NCBI GenBank assembly: GCA_017518255.1
Contig: JAFWVK010000053.1
Location: 27,122 to 91,121 of the forward strand
Reading direction: 5' to 3'
DNA: 64,000 nucleotides
From: Oscillospiraceae bacterium
GTDB taxonomy: Bacteria; Bacillota; Clostridia; Oscillospirales; Ruminococcaceae
Shown here: positions 35,029 to 43,765 of the stretch, one piece after another
Position numbering within the stretch: position 1 is the stretch's first letter
Layout of the letters: each line of letters opens with the position of its first letter
The notes under the pieces: model-generated
The model's input: the letters and a program-made list of their open reading frames with translations, nothing else
Database searches by the model: none
What the model was told of the DNA's origin: nothing
Position numbers and translations under genes: made by a program

Positions 35029-35947
35029 TTTCATTCTCCTGTTCTGAAATATTCCGGAAAATCTTTTCGATCATTCCGTCGAGGTCGGTCTGCGGAATCC
35101 AGCCGGTAAGCGCTGTGAAGCGGGAGGAATCCATTCCTGCCCACAGCACAATATCCTGCCTGTCGAGTGTGATTTCCGGTCTTCCGAAGCCGAGGCGGGC
35201 TGCGGTATCCGCAACATGCTCTGCGACCTCTGTCAGCGTATAGCGTCTTCTGTTCCAGCCGACATTGTAAGCCTTCTCCCAGCCGGAGGGGCTTTCAAGC
35301 ATTGCGGCAATCGCAGCGGCGGCATCTTCGACATCAATGAATGAAAAGCGCTGTTCGCCGCCGCGGAGCTGGATAGTCCCCTGCTTTGCCTGCTTGCAGA
35401 GTGCAATGACCAGATTCTGACTCTGTACCACGGGATCCAGCCGCAGATTCGTATAGTCTTTGACAGCAGACGCATCAAAATGCGTCCGGAAAATGACTTC
35501 GGCGGCATATTTTGCCATTGTATACGGCGTTTCCGGTGCAGCCGGTGTTGCTTCCGTGCGGAATTCCTCGGCTTTTCCGTAAACGCCCTGACTGGAAAGA
35601 TTGATGACGCGCTCCGTGCCGGACGCCGCAAGCTTCCGGAATACTGCCGATGCAAAGTCTATGCTGGCAGCAATATCCTTCGCCGGACAGTTCCGGCGGG
35701 AAAAAGCCAGATGAACGGCAGCATCTATTCCGCTCAGATCCGTTCCCTGTTCCGTCAGGACATCATTGGAAAGGAACCTGACTCTTGCGGCATTTTCTGC
35801 GGAAATCCGCTCGCGCTTCAGCATCTTTTCGACAAGGTCCTCCGAAAAAGTCGCACCGGTCACGTTCCAGTCCGTGCGGCTGAGAATATGGCGGACGAGT
35901 GTTCCGCCGATCATTCCGTCCACACCGGTAATGAGGATATTTTTCAT
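35015..35947 (-). CDS. NAD-dependent epimerase/dehydratase (extended SDR)
   Basis: This 310-residue protein has the Rossmann motif ILITGVDGMIGGTLV, in which GVDGMIG stands in for the usual GxxGxxG, the NLSSQGVYG strand, and the catalytic YTMAK (YxxxK). The final domain is short. It should act on a nucleotide-sugar or related substrate, as epimerase, dehydratase or reductase; the exact one cannot be told. It lies between a CarB-like ATP-grasp gene and ATP-grasp paralogue 4. Overlaps and short gaps place it within the operon. Confidence 0.85.
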   Translation of the reverse strand: MKNILITGVDGMIGGTLVRHILSRTDWNVTGATFSEDLVEKMLKRERISAENAARVRFLSNDVLTEQGTDLSGIDAAVHLAFSRRNCPAKDIAASIDFASAVFRKLAASGTERVINLSSQGVYGKAEEFRTEATPAAPETPYTMAKYAAEVIFRTHFDASAVKDYTNLRLDPVVQSQNLVIALCKQAKQGTIQLRGGEQRFSFIDVEDAAAAIAAMLESPSGWEKAYNVGWNRRRYTLTEVAEHVADTAARLGFGRPEITLDRQDIVLWAGMDSSRFTALTGWIPQTDLDGMIEKIFRNISEQENENAER

Positions 35948-35968
35948 CTCATTTCATTCCTTCAAAAA

Positions 35969-37264
35969 TCATAAATTATAATCCAGTCTTTTTCTGATAT
36001 CTTCTGTATCATGCGGTCTCAGCAGAACGCTCTGACCGTCTTTTCCGAGCATCCGGAACAGCTTGTTTACACGGTCAATCCGCTCGATCAGTTCATCCTT
36101 CGTATCGGCAGCAATATGAATTCTGGTTGTATCCTGAACCAGTGTTCCGGCAGAATCCGCAGGGATTGTATGCCCGACGCCGTCGCGTCTTGCGATATGC
36201 ACCAGCCACGGATAGGAATTCAGTGCAGCCTCGCCCTGAACTTCTGCAATTGTCTCGCCGGGAACGCCGAGCACATTCAGTGTGGCATACCAGCGCCTGA
36301 ACTTCGGATTGAATTTGCAGTAACCGCCCATAGAGCCGGTCAGGGCAAGATTCATCAGATGCTCAAATGTATTATAGCCGTTCTCAACCTCCAGAATCTG
36401 GTAGGTTTTGCAGCCGTTCAGACGCATACCTGCCTCATAGCAGTAAAGCTGCTCGCCGTGAATGACTGCCTGAATAAACAAAGAGCCGTTTTGGACGCCG
36501 ATTCCTTTCAGCATATTGATAATCTTATCACTGTATCTGCTGAGAATCAAATCGGTATATCTGCTGGGGTAAATATATAGATCAGGCGCTTTGGTAGCGC
36601 TCTTCTGTTCCGTATTAAAGTAGCGGTCATGAACCGCTGCAAGCTGAATATCGCCGTCCTGAGCGATAAAAGTCATGTTGATTTCATCATACGGCACATA
36701 CTGCTCTACGATTGCATCACCTGTTTTGGAATGTGCAATCGCATTGCGGTAGCCTGTTTTCAGTTCCTCGGCATTGAAGCAGGGCATAACACCGACCGAG
36801 CTTGCGCTGTCTACCGGCTTAATGATAACCGGATACTGAATATCGCAGCTGTCGATATCCTCAATGCTCCGAATCTCATACTCTTTCGGAACCGGCACAC
36901 CGTACTTCTCGCAGGTGTGCTTAAAGAATTTTTTGTTTGTGCTCATCCGGAGCTGTTCGACTGTAAAGGGTGAAGGGAATCCGACTCTGTCGGCAAGCCT
37001 GCGGACGATCGGACCGAGTCTCTCATTGAACGCGGTAATCACGCCGTCATAGCCTTCATCCTGAATCAGCTTTGCCATCGCATCTTCATCATAGGCATTT
37101 ACATCGTGGGCATAATCCGCCGTTCTTTTGGCGAGCGTACCGGAATTATAATCCGCCACACCGACAGTCACACCGTTTCTGTGCGCAAGATCAAACAAAT
37201 CGACCGTATTATTGAGTCCGCCGACCAGCAGCAGTTTTTTTCCTTCCAGTCCGTGGAATATCAT
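35969..37264 (-). CDS. CarB-like ATP-grasp ligase A
   Basis: This protein of about 431 residues has the three-part ATP-grasp layout: an N-terminal Rossmann-like domain (KLLLVGGLNNTVDLFDLA), a central ATP-binding part (YPVIIKPVDSASSVGVMPC, with the lysine and glycine loop) and a C-terminal part with GMRLNG for metal binding. It is of the carbamoyl-phosphate-synthase/biotin-carboxylase type and distinct from the four smaller paralogues. It probably ligates a carboxylate to an amine or sugar. A start at 37264 is preferred over a TTG three codons upstream. It pairs with the adjacent gene of the same superfamily. Confidence 0.8.
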   Translation of the reverse strand: MIFHGLEGKKLLLVGGLNNTVDLFDLAHRNGVTVGVADYNSGTLAKRTADYAHDVNAYDEDAMAKLIQDEGYDGVITAFNERLGPIVRRLADRVGFPSPFTVEQLRMSTNKKFFKHTCEKYGVPVPKEYEIRSIEDIDSCDIQYPVIIKPVDSASSVGVMPCFNAEELKTGYRNAIAHSKTGDAIVEQYVPYDEINMTFIAQDGDIQLAAVHDRYFNTEQKSATKAPDLYIYPSRYTDLILSRYSDKIINMLKGIGVQNGSLFIQAVIHGEQLYCYEAGMRLNGCKTYQILEVENGYNTFEHLMNLALTGSMGGYCKFNPKFRRWYATLNVLGVPGETIAEVQGEAALNSYPWLVHIARRDGVGHTIPADSAGTLVQDTTRIHIAADTKDELIERIDRVNKLFRMLGKDGQSVLLRPHDTEDIRKRLDYNL

Positions 37265-37288
37265 GTTTATCAACCTTCTTATCTGAAA

Positions 37289-38248
37289 TCAGTCCATCCG
37301 GTAAGCCTCATACCGTTCCGCAAAATGCGCTCCGACGGCGATCTCACCGAATTCACACGGTTCGCCGTCAGCAATTTTCATCGCGTTCATGACGGTATTG
37401 ACGCCTGCCATGCAGGAATAAACAGTACCCGCGGAAAAACGCGGATTGATTTCGATGATTTTATAGCCGTTTCCGGTATCAAAGAATTCCATATTCACAA
37501 CGCCGTTCAGATCAAGCTGCTCCATCAGCGTATCGCAAATCTGCTCCAGCTTCGGGTCACGGAAAATCTCGACGGCAATACCGCAGCCGTTGGAGTTCCG
37601 GAGCAGTTCTTTGCGCTGCACCTGAATCTTCTGACCGGTCAGGCGGTTTCTGACACAGTCCACGGTAATATTTCTTCCGCTGACAAACTCCTGAACCAGA
37701 ATGCTGCTGCCGAAATCCGTTTCCGGAACAGCGGCAGCCAGTTCTGCAAAGTTTTCGATTTTCCGGCAGCCGGTGCTTGCCACTCCCTCGACCGGCTTGA
37801 TGAACAGCGGATAGGCAGCATCTTTTGCTTCCGCAAGGCTTTGATACTGTTTCACTGCGACTTCGGGCAGATGCTCGGCGATCCAGTTGCCAAAGGTGTT
37901 TTTGAAGTGGCAGACCTCTGCAAATTCATAATTGGGGACACAGAGCTTTGTGCCGATTTCAGCGAATCTGCTCCGGTTCTTTGCAAGGTTTACAACTTCC
38001 TTGTCAATTACCGCATAATAATAATCGACATGATGCGCCCTGCAAAAATCCAGCGCAAAGGGAATATAGTCATCACCGGTTGAATAAGGAAACTGATAAA
38101 AATCATCTGTTTCCAAAGATGTGGCAATCTCATTCTGATGATTGATATCAGCTCCGATAATCCGGAAACCGCCCGCCTGTTTCAGAGCACGGATAACAGC
38201 TGTCGCCGTTGCGGTTCCGATTGCTGTAACAAGAACTGTTTTGCTCAT
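37289..38248 (-). CDS. CarB-like ATP-grasp ligase B
   Basis: This 319-residue protein begins KTVLVTAIGTATATAVIRAL, then has YPLFIKPVEGVASTGCRKI (ATP-binding lysine and loop), ILVQEFVSGRNITVDCV, and the metal-binding end MEFFDTGNGYKIIEINPRFS with the E-x-N ligand pattern. It resembles carbamoyl-phosphate-synthase large-chain-like proteins of polysaccharide loci. It is shorter than ligase A and lacks its C-terminal extension. The ATG at 38248 overlaps the stop of the sugar transferase gene by 4 bases (ATGA). The substrate is unknown; with ligase A and the four paralogues the operon holds six ATP-grasp enzymes. Confidence 0.8.
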   Translation of the reverse strand: MSKTVLVTAIGTATATAVIRALKQAGGFRIIGADINHQNEIATSLETDDFYQFPYSTGDDYIPFALDFCRAHHVDYYYAVIDKEVVNLAKNRSRFAEIGTKLCVPNYEFAEVCHFKNTFGNWIAEHLPEVAVKQYQSLAEAKDAAYPLFIKPVEGVASTGCRKIENFAELAAAVPETDFGSSILVQEFVSGRNITVDCVRNRLTGQKIQVQRKELLRNSNGCGIAVEIFRDPKLEQICDTLMEQLDLNGVVNMEFFDTGNGYKIIEINPRFSAGTVYSCMAGVNTVMNAMKIADGEPCEFGEIAVGAHFAERYEAYRMD

Positions 38249-39057
38249 ACCGTCAATTCTTCCTTGCATTTCATCATTTCTTTGTAGGCAATCATGCTGA
38301 TTGCGATGCCGTCCTGATTATAGCCCACAAAATAGCTGACGCCCTTTCCCTCTGCCTGATCGCCTCTCTTTTTGAAGGTAAAGACCATTTTAATCAGCAG
38401 CCATACCATTTTGACATCGAGAAGGAAGCTGACATTTTCTACATACCAGACATCGTTTTCAAAGGTTCTCTGAAATTTGCAGACATCTTCTCCGGGGACA
38501 TGAATGACTCTCGGACATTCCAGCCCCGGTCTGACAGCCGTTCTCATTTTATGGCGGTCGCACATCCGGTCATAGATAAATACAGGCTGCGGGCGCGGAC
38601 CGATCAGGCTCATATCGCCTTTCAGCACAGACCAGAAATTCAGCAGTTCATCCAGCGAAAGCTTGCGAACAATTTTACCGAATTTCGTCACGCGCTGCGA
38701 AGGCGGCAGGAGCTTGCCGTCCTTATCTTTTTTCTCGTTCATATTGCGGAATTTAATCATTGTAAATGTTTTTCCGCCTTTTCCGACTCTGGTCTGCCTG
38801 AAGAAGATCGGGCTTCCGACATCAAAGAAGGTACAGATGCCCAGAATAAAATTGAGCGGAAGCAGAATTAAAAATGCAATCAGCGAAATGATGATATCCA
38901 GAATACGCTTTCCGTATCTGGTATAGAATGTATTCTTCGGATGAACTTCTGCCGCTGTTTCATTTTTATGCTGCAAATACTTCTCCCGAAGCATCTGTGC
39001 AACATGTTCTTCTTCATTTGAAACCAGGCTTTTATTCCCAACGGTATTCCCATTCAT
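38245..39057 (-). CDS. Initiating sugar-phosphate transferase (polyprenyl-phosphate, WbaP/WcaJ short form)
   Basis: This 270-residue protein transfers a sugar-1-phosphate to undecaprenyl phosphate, starting the repeat unit. It has one membrane segment at residues about 53-77 and then the conserved cytosolic part: GSPIFFRQTRVGKGGKTFTM, KFRNM, and the catalytic DE pair in KLSLDELLNFWSVLKGDMSLIGPRPQP. The N-terminal four-helix bundle of full WbaP is missing, as in many Firmicute enzymes. The first 45 residues are polar and unusual. GGAG is 7 bases before the ATG. The donor is not readable. Confidence 0.93.
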   Translation of the reverse strand: MNGNTVGNKSLVSNEEEHVAQMLREKYLQHKNETAAEVHPKNTFYTRYGKRILDIIISLIAFLILLPLNFILGICTFFDVGSPIFFRQTRVGKGGKTFTMIKFRNMNEKKDKDGKLLPPSQRVTKFGKIVRKLSLDELLNFWSVLKGDMSLIGPRPQPVFIYDRMCDRHKMRTAVRPGLECPRVIHVPGEDVCKFQRTFENDVWYVENVSFLLDVKMVWLLIKMVFTFKKRGDQAEGKGVSYFVGYNQDGIAISMIAYKEMMKCKEELTV

Positions 39058-39071
39058 TTTCTATCTCCGCC

Positions 39072-40166
39072 TTAAAAGCCGTTTATCGTGTCGATCACAT
39101 ATGTAATTTCTTCATCTGTCATTCCGTAGAACATCGGGAGACTCAGCTCTGTCGCGCTGATTTCCTCGGCGACCGGATAATCGCCTTTTTTGAAGTCAAG
39201 CTCCCGGTAGCATTCCTGAAGATGAATCGGAATCGGATAATGCTTATTTGTTCCGATGCCTTTTTCGTTCAGATACTGTTCCAGCTTTTCACGCTCTGCA
39301 CATCGGATGCCGAAAATATGCCAGACCGGCTCGGCATAATCCGGTACAAACGGAAGAATCACTGCTGCATTTTTAATCTCCGAGAGATATCTTGCAGCAA
39401 TCCGTCTCCGGCAGCTGTTCATTTTGTCAAGAATCGGAAGCTTCGCAGACAGAAACGCAGCCTGAAACTCATCCAGTCTGCTGTTATTTCCCTTGTAGAT
39501 ATGATGATATTTATAATCTGAACCGTAATTGCCCAGTGCGCGGACTTTTTTTGCAAGTGCCTCATCGTTTGTCAGGACCGCGCCGGCATCACCGAGCGCG
39601 CCGAGATTTTTGCCCGGATAAAAGCTGAATCCCGCTGCATCGCCGAATGTTCCGATTTTTCTGCCCTTATACGTTGCGCCGTGTGCCTGTGCGCAGTCCT
39701 CAATCACTTTCAGGCCGTGTTTTTTGGCAATTTCCATAATCGGGTCCATATCGCAGGGCTGACCGTAAAGATGGACGGGCATAATCGCCTTGGTTTTAGA
39801 GGTGATCGCGGCTTCGATGCGGGAAGGGTCAATATCAAATGTCCGGATATCCGGTTCCGCAAACACAGGGACAGCACCGACATACGTTACGGCCAGTGCT
39901 GTTGCAATATACGTATTGGAAGGAACAATGACCTCATCGCCGGCTCCGATTCCGAGTGCTTTCAGAATCAGAATCAGTGCATCAAGGCCATTGCCGACGC
40001 CGACGCAGTACTTTGTCCCGCAGTATGCGGCAAAGGCTTCTTCAAAAGCCTTATCCTCTTCTCCTTCGATATACCACGAACGTGTCAGCACACGGTCAAA
40101 CGCATCACGCAGTTCTTTATCCAGTTCTTTTTCCATGGGAAGAAACGATACAAACGGGATTTTCAT
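39072..40166 (-). CDS. fdtB: PLP-dependent sugar aminotransferase (FdtB/QdtB-like)
   Basis: This 364-residue DegT/DnrJ/EryC1 enzyme aminates a dTDP-3-keto-6-deoxyhexose at C3. The N-terminus [19 protein letters not shown] and the middle [18 protein letters not shown] match the FdtB/QdtB/DesV group, which makes 3-amino sugars, rather than 4-aminating ArnB types. The PLP lysine is K186 in [14 protein letters not shown] and EDCAQAHGA holds the ring aspartate. It follows the FdtA-like isomerase by 9 bases. Together with rmlA and rmlB this makes dTDP-3-amino-3,6-dideoxyhexose (Fuc3N or Qui3N). Confidence 0.9.
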   Translation of the reverse strand: MKIPFVSFLPMEKELDKELRDAFDRVLTRSWYIEGEEDKAFEEAFAAYCGTKYCVGVGNGLDALILILKALGIGAGDEVIVPSNTYIATALAVTYVGAVPVFAEPDIRTFDIDPSRIEAAITSKTKAIMPVHLYGQPCDMDPIMEIAKKHGLKVIEDCAQAHGATYKGRKIGTFGDAAGFSFYPGKNLGALGDAGAVLTNDEALAKKVRALGNYGSDYKYHHIYKGNNSRLDEFQAAFLSAKLPILDKMNSCRRRIAARYLSEIKNAAVILPFVPDYAEPVWHIFGIRCAEREKLEQYLNEKGIGTNKHYPIPIHLQECYRELDFKKGDYPVAEEISATELSLPMFYGMTDEEITYVIDTINGF

Positions 40167-40175
40167 ATCTCGACC

Positions 40176-40604
40176 TCATTCCTGCTTATGATTCTTTATG
40201 CTGTTCCTGAATGCCAGAAACGCATCATAATCTCTGATATATTCATCAGGATCATAATACTCCGATGCTGCAACGCATAAGATTGAGTCCTTCTGATTCC
40301 AGATCATTTCGCGCCACAGCCCCGGTGTAAGGATCAGTCCCTTTGAGGGAGAATCCAGTGTCACGGTTTCGCGGGTTTCACCGTCATCGAGGATCAGATC
40401 AATGCTTCCGAAGGGGCAGAACAAAAGCTGCCAGTTCAGTGTATGTGCATGGAATCCTCTGTGTGTTCCTTTTTCGGCACCGTAGATCCAGTACATTCTG
40501 CGGATTGGAAACGGAAGATCGTGCTCAGCTTCCACAAAAGAAAGATGCCCGGCTGAGGGATCCTGATAATGGGTACTTTTGATTTCGATTACCCGGTAGT
40601 CCAC
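40176..40604 (-). CDS. fdtA: dTDP-4-keto-6-deoxyglucose 3,4-ketoisomerase (FdtA/QdtA-like)
   Basis: This cupin of about 142 residues converts dTDP-4-keto-6-deoxyglucose to the 3-keto sugar used by the next enzyme. The active-site region HRGFHAHTLNWQLLFCP, the SIDLILDDG strand, and GLILTPGLWREM fit the WxcM/FdtA family; the two histidines of HAH are the expected catalytic pair with a nearby tyrosine. FdtA gives the galacto and QdtA the gluco product, which cannot be told apart here. I chose a GTG start at 40604, 9 bases after GAGGAGG; a TTG six codons upstream overlaps that site. Confidence 0.88.
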   Translation of the reverse strand: MDYRVIEIKSTHYQDPSAGHLSFVEAEHDLPFPIRRMYWIYGAEKGTHRGFHAHTLNWQLLFCPFGSIDLILDDGETRETVTLDSPSKGLILTPGLWREMIWNQKDSILCVAASEYYDPDEYIRDYDAFLAFRNSIKNHKQE

Positions 40605-40618
40605 CGTTTCAAACCTCC

Positions 40619-41275
40619 TCAAAAAACGAGTGACATAATATCGTCCGCGATTTCATCAATTGTTCTCATGCGGCTGTCTCCGACGCACTCCACGACATTC
40701 CAGCAAAGCGCTTTTGCGCAGTAATCCGCAGCCTGACGGGAGCGTTTGAGATAGGCAAGATTTGCCTCATGGATATCCTTTTTTGCTTCGTCGCCCTGAT
40801 AGCGTCCGGTCATCAGCTTCTGGCTGACCTCCGGATCGACGCGCAGATAAATTGTACGGAACGGAGCAGGAATGCCGAGCAGCTCATACTCATAATGGAA
40901 CAGCCATTTGATGAATCCGTCCCACTCTGCTTCCGGCAGCTTTGCACACTGATGAATCGCATTCGATGTCGTATAGCGGTCTGCAATCACGGTTCCGCCG
41001 CTGAGATAAAAGTCTTTCCAGTTCTTCATATAGCTGGCATATCTGTCAACTGCATAAAAGCTGGATGCCGCATAGGGATTCACGGCATTGGGGTCCGTAC
41101 CGAATTCTCCGGCGAGATACATTTTCACCAGCGCCGAAGAATTGCTGTCATAATCCGGGAATGACACCTTCATTACCCGTTCGCCTCTTGCCTCAAGTGC
41201 TTCCAGCAATTTCTGCGTCTGTGTTGCCTTTCCGCTTCCGTCCAGCCCCTCAATGACAATCAGTTTTCCGTTCAT
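40619..41275 (-). CDS. tmk: Thymidylate kinase within the polysaccharide operon
   Basis: This 218-residue P-loop kinase phosphorylates dTMP to dTDP. The P-loop is GLDGSGKAT (10-18) with A in place of the usual first T of GKTT, DRYTTSNAIHQ is the DRY/substrate region, and TGRYQGDEAKKDIHE is the lid. Its place between rmlB and fdtA suggests a dedicated supply of dTTP for dTDP-sugars. The genome probably has a housekeeping tmk elsewhere, but this cannot be checked here. The start has no strong ribosome site and lies 3 bases after the rmlB stop. Another deoxynucleotide kinase is possible but less likely. Confidence 0.85.
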   Translation of the reverse strand: MNGKLIVIEGLDGSGKATQTQKLLEALEARGERVMKVSFPDYDSNSSALVKMYLAGEFGTDPNAVNPYAASSFYAVDRYASYMKNWKDFYLSGGTVIADRYTTSNAIHQCAKLPEAEWDGFIKWLFHYEYELLGIPAPFRTIYLRVDPEVSQKLMTGRYQGDEAKKDIHEANLAYLKRSRQAADYCAKALCWNVVECVGDSRMRTIDEIADDIMSLVF

Positions 41276-41278
41276 AGC

Positions 41279-42313
41279 TTAAATCGGGAGAAGCTCCCTT
41301 TCTCCATACATTTTCTCATAATAATTCCGGTACTCTCCGGAGATGATCTCCTCCCACCATTCCCGATGCGTCAGATACCAGTCAATCGTTTTCTGAATGC
41401 CGTCCGCAAATTTTGTTTCCGGCAGCCATCCAAGCTCTCTGTGAATCTTGGTCGGGTCAATCGCATAGCGCATATCGTGACCCTTTCTGTCCGCAACATG
41501 TGTAATGAGCGATTCCGGCTTTCCGAGCTTCTGACAGATCAGCTTCACAATGTCGATATTCTTCATCTCATTGTGACCGCCGACATTGTAAACCTCACCG
41601 ACTTTTCCCTTGTGAATGATGAGATCAATCGCCCGGCAGTGATCTTCGACATAAAGCCAGTCACGCACGTTCAGACCCTCACCGTATACAGGGAGCGGCT
41701 TGTCCGCAAGCGCATTCGCAATCATCAGCGGAATCAGCTTTTCCGGGAAGTGATAAGGGCCGTAGTTGTTGGAGCATCTGGAAATTGTAACAGGAAGCCC
41801 GTATGTACGGTGATATGCGAGCACCAGCAGATCGGCACCTGCCTTTGAGCTGGAATACGGGCTGCTGGTATGGATCGGGGTATCCTCTGTAAAGAACAGA
41901 TCCGGACGGTCCAGCGGCAGATCGCCGTATACTTCGTCGGTTGAAACCTGATGGTATCTCTGAATGCCGTATTTCCGGCAGGCATCCATCAGCACCTGTG
42001 TGCCGAGGATATTGGTACGCAGGAAAATCTCCGGATCTTCAATACTGCGGTCAACATGCGACTCCGCCGCGAAATTGACGACGATATCCGGATGTTCTTC
42101 TTCAAAGAGCCTGCAAACGCCTTCGCGGTCGCAGATATCCAGCTTTACAAACCGGAAATTCGGGTTGTCCATCACGTCTTTCAGCGTGGAAAGATTGCCT
42201 GCGTATGTCAGCTTATCCAGACAGACGATCCGGTAATCCGGATAAGCATTCAGCATGTGAAACACAAAATTGGAGCCGATGAATCCGGCACCGCCGGTGA
42301 CAATAATGGTCAA
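41279..42313 (-). CDS. rmlB: dTDP-glucose 4,6-dehydratase
   Basis: This 344-residue extended short-chain dehydrogenase makes dTDP-4-keto-6-deoxyglucose. It has the NAD motif [11 protein letters not shown], the [12 protein letters not shown] and [10 protein letters not shown] motifs (catalytic D and E of the TDEVYG segment), YSSSKAGAD with the YxxxK pair, and [15 protein letters not shown]. These are diagnostic for RmlB. It overlaps rmlA by 4 bases (ATGA). No rmlC or rmlD follows, so the product goes to the amino-sugar branch, not to rhamnose, at least from this operon. Confidence 0.96.
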   Translation of the reverse strand: MTIIVTGGAGFIGSNFVFHMLNAYPDYRIVCLDKLTYAGNLSTLKDVMDNPNFRFVKLDICDREGVCRLFEEEHPDIVVNFAAESHVDRSIEDPEIFLRTNILGTQVLMDACRKYGIQRYHQVSTDEVYGDLPLDRPDLFFTEDTPIHTSSPYSSSKAGADLLVLAYHRTYGLPVTISRCSNNYGPYHFPEKLIPLMIANALADKPLPVYGEGLNVRDWLYVEDHCRAIDLIIHKGKVGEVYNVGGHNEMKNIDIVKLICQKLGKPESLITHVADRKGHDMRYAIDPTKIHRELGWLPETKFADGIQKTIDWYLTHREWWEEIISGEYRNYYEKMYGERELLPI

Positions 42314-43194
42314 ACCTGTTCCTCCTCATTGAGCAGCGAAAGAAGATACTTGCCGTAATCGGTTTTTTCAAGTTCCTTTCCGCATTTTCTGAGCTGCTCA
42401 TCGTTAATGAAATGCTTTCGCCACGCGATCTCCTCGATACAGGAGAGGTAGAAGCCCTGCATTTCCTGCAATGTTTTTACAAATCCGCTTGCCTTATGCA
42501 TCCCCTTCGGCGAGCCGGTGTCAAACCACGTAACGCCTCTGCCCATAATGGAGACATAGAGCTGTCCGAGGCGGAGATATGCATCGTTGATCGAAGAAAT
42601 CTCAAGCTCACCTCTGGCAGAAGGCTGAACCTGCTTTGCAATTTCAACAACACGGTTGTCGTAAAAGTACAGGCCGGGAACCGCATAATTGGACTTCGGT
42701 TTCTGAGGTTTTTCTTCGATTGAGATGACCTTCCGGTTTTTATCAAATTCCACAACGCCGAATTCCTGCGGATTTTTCATCATGCAGCCGAAAATGGAAG
42801 CGCCGCCGTCTTTGATTGAGTCCATTGCATGGGCAAGAATCTGAGACATATTGGCTCCGTAGAATACGTTGTCTCCCAAAACGAGGCACACGCTGTCATT
42901 ACCGATAAATTTTTCACCGATGATAAAAGCATCCGCAAGTCCTTTCGGCGTATCCTGAACCGCGTATTCAAACCGCATACCGATTCTGGAACCGTCACCC
43001 AGAAGCTTTTTGAAATTATCGTTGTCCTGCGGTGTGGTAATAATCAGAACATCTCTGATCTTCGCAAGCATCAGCATGGAGAGCGGATAATAAATTAACG
43101 GTTTATCATATATCGGAAGAAGCTGCTTGCTTACAGAAATTGTGCAGGGATATAGTCTTGTCCCTGATCCGCCCGCCAAAATAATCCCTTTCAT
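42310..43194 (-). CDS. rmlA: Glucose-1-phosphate thymidylyltransferase
   Basis: This 294-residue enzyme joins dTTP and glucose-1-phosphate. It begins [16 protein letters not shown], the nucleotide-binding signature, and has [25 protein letters not shown] (metal D), [19 protein letters not shown] and [13 protein letters not shown]. Length and motifs match RmlA. The ATG at 43194 is 5 bases after GGAGGG; an ATG four codons upstream is less likely. It is the first gene of the 19-kb operon, behind a 230-base leader and a consensus promoter. Confidence 0.97.
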   Translation of the reverse strand: MKGIILAGGSGTRLYPCTISVSKQLLPIYDKPLIYYPLSMLMLAKIRDVLIITTPQDNDNFKKLLGDGSRIGMRFEYAVQDTPKGLADAFIIGEKFIGNDSVCLVLGDNVFYGANMSQILAHAMDSIKDGGASIFGCMMKNPQEFGVVEFDKNRKVISIEEKPQKPKSNYAVPGLYFYDNRVVEIAKQVQPSARGELEISSINDAYLRLGQLYVSIMGRGVTWFDTGSPKGMHKASGFVKTLQEMQGFYLSCIEEIAWRKHFINDEQLRKCGKELEKTDYGKYLLSLLNEEEQV

Positions 43195-43428
43195 ATTTCC
43201 CTCCAAAACTGCTTATGCATGAGCACAAGGTATTATGCTTGTTGATTCTTTGTCAGCTGCCGGTGCTCCTGTTTTGCTGCATTGTCCGCATCATTCCGGT
43301 ACAAACCGCCGGGTGCAGACAGTTTGCAGCGGCGTTTTTCTCCGGATATTCCGGCAATGCTGTTTTTCGTCCTGATTCGCCGAAAAAAGGCAGCATTCAT
43401 TCAAGTGGGCGCATTTCTTTTACTATAC
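43195..43428 (-). promoter_or_regulatory. Long untranslated leader of the polysaccharide operon with hairpins
   Basis: From the promoter to rmlA the transcript has about 228 untranslated bases. In it AATGCTG (43391-43397 on the complement) and CAGCATT (43356-43362) pair, with inner arms TTTTTCG and CGAAAAA, forming a two-part stem near the 5' end. A GCCGGAATATCCGG segment follows. Long leaders before surface-polymer operons often control antitermination or attenuation, but I see no known motif and no antiterminator gene. Confidence 0.5.
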
Positions 43429-43457
43429 ATTATATCACGCCATTTTGCTTTTGTCAA
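43429..43457 (-). promoter_or_regulatory. Consensus promoter of the polysaccharide operon
   Basis: On the minus strand TTGACA (43452-43457) and TATAAT (43429-43434) match the vegetative consensus perfectly with 17-base spacing. High basal strength suggests that control happens later, in the leader. Confidence 0.88.
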
Positions 43458-43670
43458 CACCTGACAAAAAGTTCCATTCCGGTTTGTGCGGGTTCAACAA
43501 GTTTTGAGTAGGGTTTTCGTGACTTTTCCCTTATTTATTTGCCTGTTTTTGCCTGCATTATAACGAAATCTGATTATTTCCATCTGCAAAATCCGACTTT
43601 AACAATTCGGCAGCCGCCGTTCTCCATTCAGTTTTTCAAAAGATAAATCTGTTTTCGCGTACACGGAAAC
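43458..43670. other. Divergent intergenic stretch without recognised features
   Basis: This AT-rich interval between the divergent rmlA and pyrophosphorylase promoters has stops in all frames and no strong hairpin or repeat that I can see. Confidence 0.5.
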
Positions 43671-43699
43671 TTGACAGGCATCCTGAAATATGATATACT
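43671..43699 (+). promoter_or_regulatory. Promoter of the UDP-sugar pyrophosphorylase gene
   Basis: TTGACA (43671-43676) and TATACT (43694-43699) are 17 bases apart. Confidence 0.8.
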
Positions 43700-43765
43700 T
43701 GAATAAATTTGAAAACAATTTATGATATAAAAAAACAAATCCGTCAAACGGAGGATTTCACCGGT

